Assembly: GCA_002298125.1 (NCBI GenBank)
Contig: DBMJ01000016.1
Coordinates: 457,065 to 521,064 of the forward strand
DNA length: 64,000 nt
From: Clostridium sp. UBA701
Lineage (GTDB): Bacteria > Bacillota > Clostridia > Clostridiales > Clostridiaceae
Direction: 5' to 3'
Made by a program: the position numbers and the translations under genes. Of this stretch, positions 26,950 to 34,471 are shown in pieces (the stretch's first letter is position 1; every line of letters begins with the position of its first letter). The notes under the pieces are model-generated. The model was not told the origin of the DNA, made no database searches, and was given only the letters and a program-made list of their open reading frames with translations.

Positions 26950-26976
26950 TTAGCACTCAATGGCTACGAGTGCTAA
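26950..26976. promoter_or_regulatory. CIRCE element (HrcA operator)
   Basis: TTAGCACTC, a 9-nt spacer and GAGTGCTAA: a perfect match to the CIRCE consensus. It places htpG under HrcA heat-shock repression. The ATG at 26960 lies inside the spacer and cannot be the true start. Confidence 0.97.
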
Positions 26977-27010
26977 TAATTATGAGATAGACGTAAAGGA
27001 GAGAGTGAAA

Positions 27011-28888
27011 TTGGAAACAAAACAATTTAAGGCAGAGTCTAAAAGACTGCTAGATATTATGATTAACTCAATTTATACCCATAGGGAAATCTTTTTGAGA
27101 GAGCTCATTTCTAATGCCAGTGATGCAATTGATAAGAATTATTATAAAGCATTAGTGGATGATTCTTTGAGCTTTGATAAAGAAAACTATTATATAAAAG
27201 TGATTTCTGATAAGGAAAACAGGACACTTAAGATTTCTGATACTGGTATTGGGATGACTAGGGAGGAGCTTGATGATAATCTCGGAATTATTGCAAAGAG
27301 TGGATCCTTACAATTTAAGAAAGAAAACGAGCTAAAGGATGGTTATGACATAATTGGTCAGTTTGGTGTTGGGTTCTATTCTGCATTTTTGGTAGCGGAT
27401 ACTGTTACTGTGATAAGTAAAGCCTTTGGCAGTGATGAAGCATACAAGTGGGAATCTAAGGGAGCAGAGGGATATACAATTGAGCCTTGTGAAAAAGATA
27501 GTGTTGGTACAGATATTATACTTAAAATCAAGCCAAATACTGAGGATGAGAGCTTTGATGAGTATTTAGAGGAATATAAACTAAAGTCAATAATTAAGAA
27601 ATACTCTGATTTTATTAGGTATCCCATAAAAATGGAGATAACTAGCAGCAGACTTAAAGAGGGCAGCGAGGAGGAGTACGAAGACTATAAAGAAGAACAG
27701 GTTATAAATAGTATGGTTCCTATCTGGAGAAAGAATAAAAATGAGCTTGTACAGGAGGATTATGAGAGCTTCTATCATGAGAAGCACTACGGCTTTGATA
27801 AACCAATAAAGCATATTCATATTAGCGTTGACGGTGCTGTAAGCTACAATGCAATTTTATTCATTCCAGAAAAAATCCCATATGATTTCTATACAAAAGA
27901 ATATGAAAAAGGCTTAGAATTATATTCAAATGGCGTTTTGATTATGAATAAATGTGCCGATTTATTACCTGACTATTTTGGATTTGTTAAAGGTATAGTA
28001 GATTCAGAGGATTTATCTCTTAACATATCTAGAGAAATACTACAGCATGATAGACAATTGAAGCTTATAGCTAAAAACATAAAAAATAAAATTAAGAGTG
28101 AGCTGGAAAACTTACTGAAAAATGAGAGAGAAAAATATGAAGAATTCTACAAATCCTTTGGAAGACAATTAAAGTATGGCATATATAGCGAATTCGGAAG
28201 CAATAAAGAGGTTTTACAAGATTTACTAATGTTCTATTCATCAAAAGAGAAAAAGATGGTGACCTTAGAGGAGTATGTTTCTAGGATGCCGGAGGAGCAA
28301 AAATATATATACTATGCTGCAGGGGAGTCTATTGAAAGAATCGAAAAGCTGCCTCAGACAGAGCTTTTGCTAGATAAAGGCTATGAAATATTATACTTTA
28401 CTGAAGACGTTGATGAATTTGCAATTAGAATGCTGATGACATATAAAGAAAAGGAGTTTAAATCTGTATCTTCCGGTGATTTAGGCATAGAAGCAGGAGA
28501 AAATGATAAGGCAGCTGAATCTAATGATACGGAGAATAAAGAACTCTTTTCATATATGAAAGATATTTTGTCAGACAAGGTTAAAGATGTTAGGGCATCG
28601 AAAAGGTTAAAGAATCATCCTGTATGCTTGTCCAACGACGGAGAGCTTACCATTGAGATGGAGAAGATATTAAATTCTATGCCTAACAATCAGAATATAA
28701 AAGCAGATAAGGTTTTAGAAATAAATATTAACCATGATGTGTTTAGGTCATTGAAGGAAGCCTATGAAAAGGATAAGGATAAATTTAAGCTTTACACAGA
28801 TATATTATATAATCAAGCATTGCTTATAGAGGGCTTAACTATAGAAGATCCTGTTGCGTTTACAAATAACATCTGTAAAATATTTTAG
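27011..28888 (+). CDS. htpG: Hsp90-family chaperone HtpG
   Basis: About 625 aa. The GHKL ATP-binding domain is shown by ELISNASDAIDK, DTGIGM and GQFGVGFYSAF in the first 130 residues; middle and C-terminal dimerisation domains follow. AAAGGAG suits a TTG start at 27011, giving the family's usual N-terminus (ETKQFKAESKRLL). The earlier ATG at 26960 falls in the CIRCE operator. Control by HrcA is expected. The stop codon TAG abuts a GGGACGGTTCTTT repeat. Confidence 0.95.
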   Translation: METKQFKAESKRLLDIMINSIYTHREIFLRELISNASDAIDKNYYKALVDDSLSFDKENYYIKVISDKENRTLKISDTGIGMTREELDDNLGIIAKSGSLQFKKENELKDGYDIIGQFGVGFYSAFLVADTVTVISKAFGSDEAYKWESKGAEGYTIEPCEKDSVGTDIILKIKPNTEDESFDEYLEEYKLKSIIKKYSDFIRYPIKMEITSSRLKEGSEEEYEDYKEEQVINSMVPIWRKNKNELVQEDYESFYHEKHYGFDKPIKHIHISVDGAVSYNAILFIPEKIPYDFYTKEYEKGLELYSNGVLIMNKCADLLPDYFGFVKGIVDSEDLSLNISREILQHDRQLKLIAKNIKNKIKSELENLLKNEREKYEEFYKSFGRQLKYGIYSEFGSNKEVLQDLLMFYSSKEKKMVTLEEYVSRMPEEQKYIYYAAGESIERIEKLPQTELLLDKGYEILYFTEDVDEFAIRMLMTYKEKEFKSVSSGDLGIEAGENDKAAESNDTENKELFSYMKDILSDKVKDVRASKRLKNHPVCLSNDGELTIEMEKILNSMPNNQNIKADKVLEININHDVFRSLKEAYEKDKDKFKLYTDILYNQALLIEGLTIEDPVAFTNNICKIF

Positions 28889-28909
28889 GGGACGGTTCTT
28901 TACTTTTTT
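28888..28909 (+). repeat. GGGACGGTTCTTT (REP-like) copy 1
   Basis: GGGGACGGTTCTTTACTTTT begins at the last base of the htpG stop codon. It is one of seven copies in 28.9-40.4 kb. Confidence 0.8.
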
Positions 28910-28957
28910 ATATTTATGAATATTTGAGAATAGGTTTTTTAGGAGAATAAGTTCAGT

Positions 28958-28995
28958 AAAACTTCAGGCGGAGTAAATACTCCTCCTGAAGTTTT
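28958..28995 (+). terminator. Terminator-like hairpin after htpG
   Basis: AAAACTTCAGGCGGAGTA pairs with the following TACTCCTCCTGAAGTTTT, an almost perfect 18-bp stem. Its arms resemble the first hairpin of the larger repeat family (CTTCAGGTGGAGT), suggesting common origin. Confidence 0.7.
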
Positions 28996-29005
28996 GAACT
29001 TTAGA

Positions 29006-29026
29006 GGGACGGTTCTTTACTTTTTT
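29006..29026 (+). repeat. GGGACGGTTCTTT (REP-like) copy 2
   Basis: GGGACGGTTCTTTACTTTTT, directly after the hairpin at 28958-28995. Confidence 0.8.
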
Positions 29027-29145
29027 AAATTTGTGTAAATTTATAAATTATATTGCAGGTAGAAGAATTCTGTCAGGTAGTAAAAATTACTATAAGGATT
29101 AATATAAGAGATTGCTGTGGTAAAGATCGGACGTTGATGTAAAGA

Positions 29146-29270
29146 CGAGATGATGTAATGGGATGTAACAGGTGGGATGTGACGGATTTAGTGGGATATA
29201 ACAGATTTGGTGGGGTGTAATGGATGAAATGAGGTGTAACGGATATAATGGGATGTAATGGATGGATTAT
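29146..29270 (+). repeat. Degenerate G-rich tandem repeat
   Basis: About six imperfect units of roughly 20 bp built on GGGATGTAAYGGATTTAATG-like words, with GG or GGG runs every few bases on the + strand. No open frame uses it. Together with the REP-like copies and hairpin it fills most of the 28889-29425 spacer. Confidence 0.6.
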
Positions 29271-29279
29271 ATAAGTTGT

Positions 29280-29308
29280 TTATTTTGAGTTAGCCGTTGT
29301 GATATAAT
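29280..29308 (+). promoter_or_regulatory. Promoter of the PAP2 phosphatase gene
   Basis: TTATTT, 17 bp and TATAAT preceded by an extended TG. A 12-codon open frame (29338-29376) lies between it and the phosphatase gene and might be a leader peptide. Confidence 0.5.
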
Positions 29309-29425
29309 ATAAAAGTTATAAAAGGCAAGGATACATTATGAATGCTTCAAGTAAAAAAGAATTAAGTAAAAAATAGAATATCACAGTTGTAATTACAAAT
29401 TAATCATAGAAAGGTCAAGTAAAAT

Positions 29426-29986
29426 ATGAATATGGCAATTTTTAGACTAATAAATGATTTGGCAAATAAAAATGCTGCATTAGATCAATTAATGATAATT
29501 TTTTCAACCTATGTACCATATGTATTTATGGGGATTTTGGCATTAGTATTTATTCTGGGTATTACAAATAAAAATCAGGATTATAGAAAAGAAGCTTTTA
29601 GTACATTTATTGTTACAGCAATTAATTTATTAATAGCCTTAATAGTTGGAAATGTTTATTATGTGGATAGACCTTTTGTCCATAATAAGGTAAATTTGCT
29701 TTTCCCCCATGTAGAGGATGCATCTTTTCCAAGTGATCATGCTACAGGTACCATGAGTATAGCTTTGGGTATGGGGAAAACTAATAGAGTGTTGGGGGTG
29801 GTTTTGACCGTACTATCAGTAATTGTAGGCTTCTCAAGAGTGTATGTTGGGCATCATTATCCTTCAGATATTATTGGTGCGTATGCTATGGTGTTTATAA
29901 CTAGGTATTTATACAACCTGCTTTTAAGAAATAAAGTGGAGGAGCTCTATATGAAGACTGAAAAGTTATTATTGAAAAAATTGTAA
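29426..29986 (+). CDS. PAP2-family membrane phosphatase, undecaprenyl-diphosphatase-like
   Basis: 186 aa with about five membrane helices. The three phosphatase motifs are visible: a shortened first motif ending YYVDRPF, the second as PSDHATG and the third as SRVYVGHHYPSDIIG. This layout fits BcrC-type undecaprenyl pyrophosphate phosphatases, which recycle the cell-wall lipid carrier and can raise bacitracin tolerance. A bare PAP2 lipid phosphatase is the alternative. The ATG follows a moderate AAAGGTCA ribosome site. Confidence 0.82.
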   Translation: MNMAIFRLINDLANKNAALDQLMIIFSTYVPYVFMGILALVFILGITNKNQDYRKEAFSTFIVTAINLLIALIVGNVYYVDRPFVHNKVNLLFPHVEDASFPSDHATGTMSIALGMGKTNRVLGVVLTVLSVIVGFSRVYVGHHYPSDIIGAYAMVFITRYLYNLLLRNKVEELYMKTEKLLLKKL

Positions 29987-30011
29987 AATGATAAACTATT
30001 TAAAGAACTGT

Positions 30012-30034
30012 GGGGACGGTTCTTTATTTTTTTT
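30012..30034 (+). repeat. GGGACGGTTCTTT (REP-like) copy 3
   Basis: GGGGACGGTTCTTTATTTTT, 26 nt after the PAP2 stop codon. Confidence 0.8.
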
Positions 30035-30309
30035 ATTTTTCTGATTATTTAGGATCATTAAATAGTGAAGTTCTTTATTTGTTTTATAATATTTAATAAG
30101 ATTATTTTCTCAGAAACTCTTTTTTTTAAGGAAGATTTTTTCTAAAATCTTTGCTTATGCAAGTGATTTTTGTTAATTTATTTGTTGAGTTTGAGTTTGC
30201 TTAGGGAAATTTCTATTCTAGCCAACTTAGAATAGTTTTTTTGACAATGTCCTATAGAAAATTTTATAATAAGCTAGATATAATTTTAAAAATTAGTCAG
30301 ACTAAAGAA
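30035..30309. other. AT-rich spacer before folE
   Basis: Very A+T-rich with several T runs. No convincing gene, RNA or complete promoter was found; the in-frame ATG at 30241 upstream of folE has no ribosome site. Confidence 0.5.
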
Positions 30310-30324
30310 AAAGGAGGAGTTATT

Positions 30325-30891
30325 TTGGATAAGGATAGGATTGCAAAAGCTGTTAGAGAAATTCTTTTAGCAATTGGGGAAGACCCAGATAGAGAAGGAT
30401 TAGTAGATACACCAAAAAGGATTGCAAATATGTACGAAGAGATATTTTCAGGACTTAATGAGGATCCGGAGAAGCATCTTGAGATATATTTTCAGCAAGA
30501 AAAGTATGAGGAGCTAGTTTTAATAAAGGATATTCCCTTTTATTCAGTATGCGAGCACCATTTAGTGCCCTTCTTTGGTAAGGCTCATGTGGGGTATCTG
30601 CCCAAGAATGGAAGATTAACAGGACTAAGCAAATTGGCAAGAGTAGTGGAAACTGTATCAAAACGACCTCAGTTGCAAGAGAGACTTACTGCAACAGTGG
30701 CGGATGCTATTCAAAAAAAGCTGGATCCATATGGTGTAATCGTTGTGATAGAAGCAGAGCATATGTGCATGACCATGAGGGGTGTTAAAAAACCAGGTTC
30801 CCAGACTGTTACATCTGCAGTAAGAGGAGTCTTTGCAACTGATGCTAAATCGAGAGCAGAAGTATTGTCCATTATTAATAATGGCAGATAG
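30325..30891 (+). CDS. folE: GTP cyclohydrolase I
   Basis: 188 aa enzyme that turns GTP into 7,8-dihydroneopterin triphosphate, the first step of folate synthesis. The zinc/active-site motif CEHHLVPF and the later EAEHMCMTMRG stretch are intact. AAGGAGGAG lies 5-6 nt before the TTG at 30325; the product then begins DKDRIAKAVREIL, as usual for the family, so the ATG 84 nt upstream is rejected. It heads folE-folP-folB-folK. Confidence 0.95.
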   Translation: MDKDRIAKAVREILLAIGEDPDREGLVDTPKRIANMYEEIFSGLNEDPEKHLEIYFQQEKYEELVLIKDIPFYSVCEHHLVPFFGKAHVGYLPKNGRLTGLSKLARVVETVSKRPQLQERLTATVADAIQKKLDPYGVIVVIEAEHMCMTMRGVKKPGSQTVTSAVRGVFATDAKSRAEVLSIINNGR

Positions 30892-30902
30892 GAGAAATAA
30901 GT

Positions 30903-31766
30903 ATGACAAATAGAGGCATAGGATTTATTTCTGACAAAAGAAAAATGAACTTAGCTGGACATGAGATTATCTTTGGAAAAAGGACTTATATAATGGGTAT
31001 TTTAAACGTTACCCCAGATTCTTTTTCTGATGGAGGGGACTTTATTTCTATTGATAAAGCTATGGCTCATGTAAAGGAAATGTTAGAGCAAGGTGCAGAC
31101 ATCATAGATATTGGTGGTGAATCCTCTAGACCTGGTCATACAAGAATTTCTCAAGAGGAAGAGATGAGAAGGGTTATTCCGGTGATTAAGAGAATTTCTC
31201 AAGAAACTAACGCTATTATTTCGCTAGATACTATTAAAGCAGAAGTTGCAGAGGAAGGTATTAAGAATGGTGTTCATATAATCAATGATATTTGGGGTTT
31301 ACAAGGGGACCCTGGCATGGCAAAGGTTGCGGCTAAATATAATGTACCTATAATTGTTATGCACAATCAAGAGGGAACAGAATACAAGGGTGATATGGTA
31401 GAAGAAATAAAGATGTTCTTCAAAAGATCTATCACCATTGCACTTGAGGCAGGACTTAGTGAGGATATGATCATACTAGACCCAGGCATAGGTTTTGGAA
31501 AGACTACTGAGCAGAATATGGCTTTAATGAGCCGCTTAGGAGAGATTAAGGCATTAGGGTATCCAGTAGTACTTGGTACCTCAAGAAAATCTATGATTGG
31601 TAAAGTACTTGATTTGCCGCCAAAGGAGAGGCTGGAAGGAACTTTGGCCACTACTGTAATGGGCATAATTCAAGGTGTGGACATTGTCAGGGTTCATGAT
31701 GTAAAGGAAAATCTTAGGGCAACAAAAGTAACTGATGCAATCGTAAGGAGAAATAATAATGGATAA
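30903..31766 (+). CDS. folP: Dihydropteroate synthase
   Basis: 287 aa TIM-barrel enzyme joining pterin diphosphate and p-aminobenzoate; it is the sulfonamide target. Signatures are MGILNVTPDSFSDGG (near residue 30), DIGGESSRPG and the GTSRKS loop near the end. GGAGAAATA precedes the ATG 11 nt after folE, and it overlaps folB by 8 nt. Confidence 0.95.
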   Translation: MTNRGIGFISDKRKMNLAGHEIIFGKRTYIMGILNVTPDSFSDGGDFISIDKAMAHVKEMLEQGADIIDIGGESSRPGHTRISQEEEMRRVIPVIKRISQETNAIISLDTIKAEVAEEGIKNGVHIINDIWGLQGDPGMAKVAAKYNVPIIVMHNQEGTEYKGDMVEEIKMFFKRSITIALEAGLSEDMIILDPGIGFGKTTEQNMALMSRLGEIKALGYPVVLGTSRKSMIGKVLDLPPKERLEGTLATTVMGIIQGVDIVRVHDVKENLRATKVTDAIVRRNNNG

Positions 31767-32133
31767 AATAATTCTTGAGAATATGGCTTTTCACGGGTAT
31801 CACGGAGTCTTAGAAGAAGAAAAGAAGCTTGGACAGAAGTTTTTTGTGGATGCAATTTTATATGTTGATTTAAAAAAGGCGGGTGAGACAGATTGCCTTA
31901 ATTATACAGTTAACTACGGTTTGGTTTATGAAAAAATAAAGGAAATTGTAAGCGTTGAAAAATACAACTTATTAGAGGCCTTGGCAGAGAGAATATGTAA
32001 AGATATATTAGGTTCTTTTAAAGAAATTGAGAAAATTATAATAAAAATCAAGAAACCCGAGGCTCCTGTAGCTGGTATTTTTGATTATTTTGCTGTACAG
32101 ATTGAGCGAGAAAGGGATCACATAGATGAATAG
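31759..32133 (+). CDS. folB: Dihydroneopterin aldolase
   Basis: 124 aa, the normal size. The product converts dihydroneopterin to 6-hydroxymethyl-dihydropterin. FHGYHGVLEEEKKLGQ near the N-terminus contains the conserved active-site Glu region, and KKPEAP carries the Lys near residue 97. It overlaps both folP and folK by 8 nt, showing tight coupling. Confidence 0.93.
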   Translation: MDKIILENMAFHGYHGVLEEEKKLGQKFFVDAILYVDLKKAGETDCLNYTVNYGLVYEKIKEIVSVEKYNLLEALAERICKDILGSFKEIEKIIIKIKKPEAPVAGIFDYFAVQIERERDHIDE

Positions 32134-32599
32134 GATATATCTTGGACTTGGAAGCAATATTGGTGATACAAGAGAAAATTTAGACAAAGCTGTAGAACTG
32201 ATTAAAGATAAAGTCAAAGTTTTGAGTCAGTCATCATATTATGAGACAGAGCCTGTGGGATACAAAGATCAGGATTGGTTTCTAAATGTTGTAATTGAGG
32301 GGGAAACCAATTTATCGCCTGAAGAGCTTTTGAAATTTACTCAAAGTATTGAGAGTGAATTGAAGAGGGTAAAGACAATTCGCTTTGGACCTAGGGTAAT
32401 AGATGTTGATATTTTGCTATATGAGCAGTTAAAACTTGATACAAAAGACCTTATTATACCGCATCCTAGAATGAGTGAAAGAGCCTTTGTTATGGTTCCT
32501 CTATATGAAATAGCTCCTAACATAGTAATAGATGGCAGAAAAATAAAGGATATAGTGGAAGGCTTGGAGGGTGAAGAAATACATAAAAGAGTGGAATAA
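32126..32599 (+). CDS. folK: 6-hydroxymethyl-dihydropterin pyrophosphokinase
   Basis: 157 aa. It uses ATP to activate 6-hydroxymethyl-dihydropterin for FolP. The family signatures LGSNIGDTRENL and GPRVIDVDILLY (Mg-binding Asp pair) are present. It begins within folB. With folE, folP and folB it gives a nearly complete pterin branch; no dihydrofolate synthase or reductase gene is nearby. Confidence 0.95.
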   Translation: MNRIYLGLGSNIGDTRENLDKAVELIKDKVKVLSQSSYYETEPVGYKDQDWFLNVVIEGETNLSPEELLKFTQSIESELKRVKTIRFGPRVIDVDILLYEQLKLDTKDLIIPHPRMSERAFVMVPLYEIAPNIVIDGRKIKDIVEGLEGEEIHKRVE

Positions 32600-32624
32600 G
32601 AAATACATTAAAGGGTGGAATATA

Positions 32625-33098
32625 ATGAAGAGGGTTAATTCTATACTGAAGGATGAAGAATTTAAAAAATATGTTTCTAGAAATGCCGAGTTAGAACAGG
32701 ATAGGATATTTTGTCATCATGACAGGAACCACTTTCTTGATGTGTGCAGAATAGGTTGGATTCTTAACTTGGAGGGAAATTTAGGTATTGATAAGGAGAT
32801 AATTTATGCATCTGGGTTACTACATGACATTGGCAGATGGGCAGAATATGAAACTGGTGAGGATCACGCTACAGTAGGCGGGAAGCTTGCTGATGGTATA
32901 CTTACTAGATGTGGTTTCTTTAACGAAGAAAGGGCCAGTATAGTGGAAGCTATTGCTTGTCATAGGAAAAAAGAGCATCCTTCAGATTTAAGCAGAATTT
33001 TATATCGAGCAGATAAGCTATCTAGAGCTTGCTTTGATTGCAAGGCTAGCGATAAATGTAAAAAGTTTGGAAATGGGGACGGTTCTTTATTGTTTTAA
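32625..33098 (+). CDS. HD-domain phosphohydrolase, 3' end supplied by a repeat
   Basis: About 157 aa. HD-domain residues are visible as FCHHDRNHFLDV, LLHDIGRW and EDHATVGG. AAAGGGTGG precedes the ATG at 32625; an earlier in-frame ATG overlaps folK. Such HD proteins often follow folK in clostridia, but the role is unknown. The last residues NGDGSLLF are encoded by a GGGGACGGTTCTTT repeat (33075-33096), so the original C-terminus after KCKKF has been replaced or cut short. Confidence 0.85.
   Translation: MKRVNSILKDEEFKKYVSRNAELEQDRIFCHHDRNHFLDVCRIGWILNLEGNLGIDKEIIYASGLLHDIGRWAEYETGEDHATVGGKLADGILTRCGFFNEERASIVEAIACHRKKEHPSDLSRILYRADKLSRACFDCKASDKCKKFGNGDGSLLF
33075..33096 (+). repeat. GGGACGGTTCTTT (REP-like) copy 4, inside the HD gene
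   Basis: GGGGACGGTTCTTTATTGTT reads in frame as the final codons of the HD gene and is followed at once by the TAA stop. Confidence 0.8.
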
Positions 33099-33114
33099 AT
33101 TTAGTTGTTAATAA

Positions 33115-33135
33115 GGGACGGTTTTGAAATTTTTT
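33115..33135 (+). repeat. GGGACGGTT (REP-like) copy 5, left flank of the RAYT gene
   Basis: GGGACGGTTTTGAAATTTTT, a variant with the TCTTT core changed. It lies 77 bp before the transposase start, and an inverted copy lies beyond its other end. Confidence 0.7.
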
Positions 33136-33212
33136 ATAAGGAGAATAATGGTTAATGCTAATAGGTTTTGGAAATACTATTACTAAGACTAAAACCAAAT
33201 GGAGTGATAGTA

Positions 33213-34130
33213 ATGCCGAGGGCTGCTCGTATCAAAAGTTACGATTCAATCTATCATATTATGTGTAAAAGCATAAACAATGCACCATTATTTAGGGATA
33301 TTAAAGACAAGGATAAATATATTAGCCTTATTAAAAAATATCAGGAAAGATTTCAGTTTAAGGTCTATGGGTACTGCCTTATGACAACTCATGTCCACAT
33401 GATTATAGACTGTAATGGCGCTGATATATCAAAAATAATGCACAGTATTAATCAATGCTATGCACAGTATTTCAACATAAAGCATGATAGGAATGGTCAT
33501 GTGTTTCAAGATAGGTTTAAAAGCAAGATAATTCAAGACGATAAGTACCTTATTACCCTTTTGGCTTATATCCATAATAACCCTGTTGATATGAAAAAAT
33601 TTAAAAAATGTCCTGAAAAGTATATTCATTCAAGCTATGGTGTTTATTTAGGTATAAGGGAGGACAAAACTAAAATTTTAGATGATAGTTTTATTTTGGG
33701 CCTTTTTGGTGCAGATATAGAGGAAACAAGGCGTAGATTTCGTAATAGGGTTCTAATAACAAGCAACACAAATGAGACTAAAGAGTTTGAATTTAAGAAT
33801 GATAAGAGTGAATACAGAAGTGAAAGAGTTACACTTGTTAGAGATATTGATACTGATAAAATAATGAATTTTGTTGCGCATTATACAAAGATTCAAGTAA
33901 GTGAAATTAAAAGGAAAAATAGAAGAGAAGTTACAGAGAGTAGGGCACTCTGTGCTTTTTTGATAAGGTGTTTTTGTGATTTTAATTATAAGGATATTTG
34001 GAGTATATTGGGGGCAGTAACTTTATCAAGGATATCTGGACTTGTGAATAAGGGTGTTGAGCTGATTAAAAATGATGAAAGATATACAAAGTTGCCAGAA
34101 AAATTTCTTGAGATTAGCAATGCATCCTAG
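33213..34130 (+). CDS. REP-associated tyrosine transposase (RAYT, IS200-like Y1 family)
   Basis: About 305 aa. The Y1/HUH motif is THVHMII (near residues 57-63) and the catalytic Tyr candidate lies in LLAYIHNNPV. A C-terminal helical domain of about 120 residues, with an HTH-like end, is typical of RAYT proteins rather than of mobile IS200. GGAGTGATA precedes the ATG at 33213; the upstream TTG at 33168 is rejected. It is flanked by inverted GGGACGGTT sequences (33115 and 34303), its likely substrates. Confidence 0.88.
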   Translation: MPRAARIKSYDSIYHIMCKSINNAPLFRDIKDKDKYISLIKKYQERFQFKVYGYCLMTTHVHMIIDCNGADISKIMHSINQCYAQYFNIKHDRNGHVFQDRFKSKIIQDDKYLITLLAYIHNNPVDMKKFKKCPEKYIHSSYGVYLGIREDKTKILDDSFILGLFGADIEETRRRFRNRVLITSNTNETKEFEFKNDKSEYRSERVTLVRDIDTDKIMNFVAHYTKIQVSEIKRKNRREVTESRALCAFLIRCFCDFNYKDIWSILGAVTLSRISGLVNKGVELIKNDERYTKLPEKFLEISNAS

Positions 34131-34219
34131 TTGAAATAACCGAACAACTTGAATTTTAAGCTCCTCGATAAATAGTTTTTTTATTTGCATAAAAGTGGAC
34201 AAGCATATAAAATGATTTT

Positions 34220-34243
34220 ATTTAATACCAAATGGTATTAAAT
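34220..34243. other. Perfect hairpin in RAYT 3' flank
   Basis: ATTTAATACC and GGTATTAAAT pair perfectly around AAAT. The 34131-34471 spacer otherwise holds the inverted REP-like copy 6 and a terminator; no gene is seen. Confidence 0.6.
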
Positions 34244-34302
34244 AGTTGAGTTCAGAAGTTCTTTTTCTAATATTTTGAGGATTTAGAACGAAATTTGACA
34301 AT

Positions 34303-34324
34303 AAAAAAAATAATGAACCGTCCC
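34303..34324 (-). repeat. GGGACGGTTCATT (REP-like) copy 6, inverted
   Basis: On the + strand it reads AAAAAAAATAATGAACCGTCCC, i.e. the reverse complement of the repeat. Similarity to copy 7 extends about 25 bp further left (GGATTTAGAA...TTTGACAAT). Confidence 0.8.
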
Positions 34325-34330
34325 ATAAGT

Positions 34331-34366
34331 AAGAGGTGTTCTAAATTTTTTTAGACACCTCTTTTT
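34331..34366. terminator. Bidirectional terminator between RAYT and the ABC-F gene
   Basis: AAGAGGTGTTCTAAA pairs with TTTAGACACCTCTT (one bulge) and is followed by T5. A-rich sequence on the other side lets it serve the minus-strand ABC-F gene too. Confidence 0.7.
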
Positions 34367-34471
34367 AAGTTATTGATGTTATACAGCTAATATTTCTGGA
34401 TATAGATTCCCGTAATTACAGTAATAATTACAATAATGGGATATAAATAAGTATAAATAAGGGATTAAATA

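Noticed and set aside
26960..27010. ATG start for htpG
   Set aside because: It lies inside the CIRCE spacer; the TTG at 27011 has the ribosome site and the family N-terminus.
29338..29376. 12-codon open frame before the PAP2 gene
   Set aside because: The ribosome site is only moderate and no terminator or alternative fold follows, so it was not called as a leader peptide gene.
33168..33212. Upstream TTG start of the RAYT gene
   Set aside because: It adds 15 residues not typical of the family and lacks a ribosome site; the ATG at 33213 gives the usual MPRAAR start.
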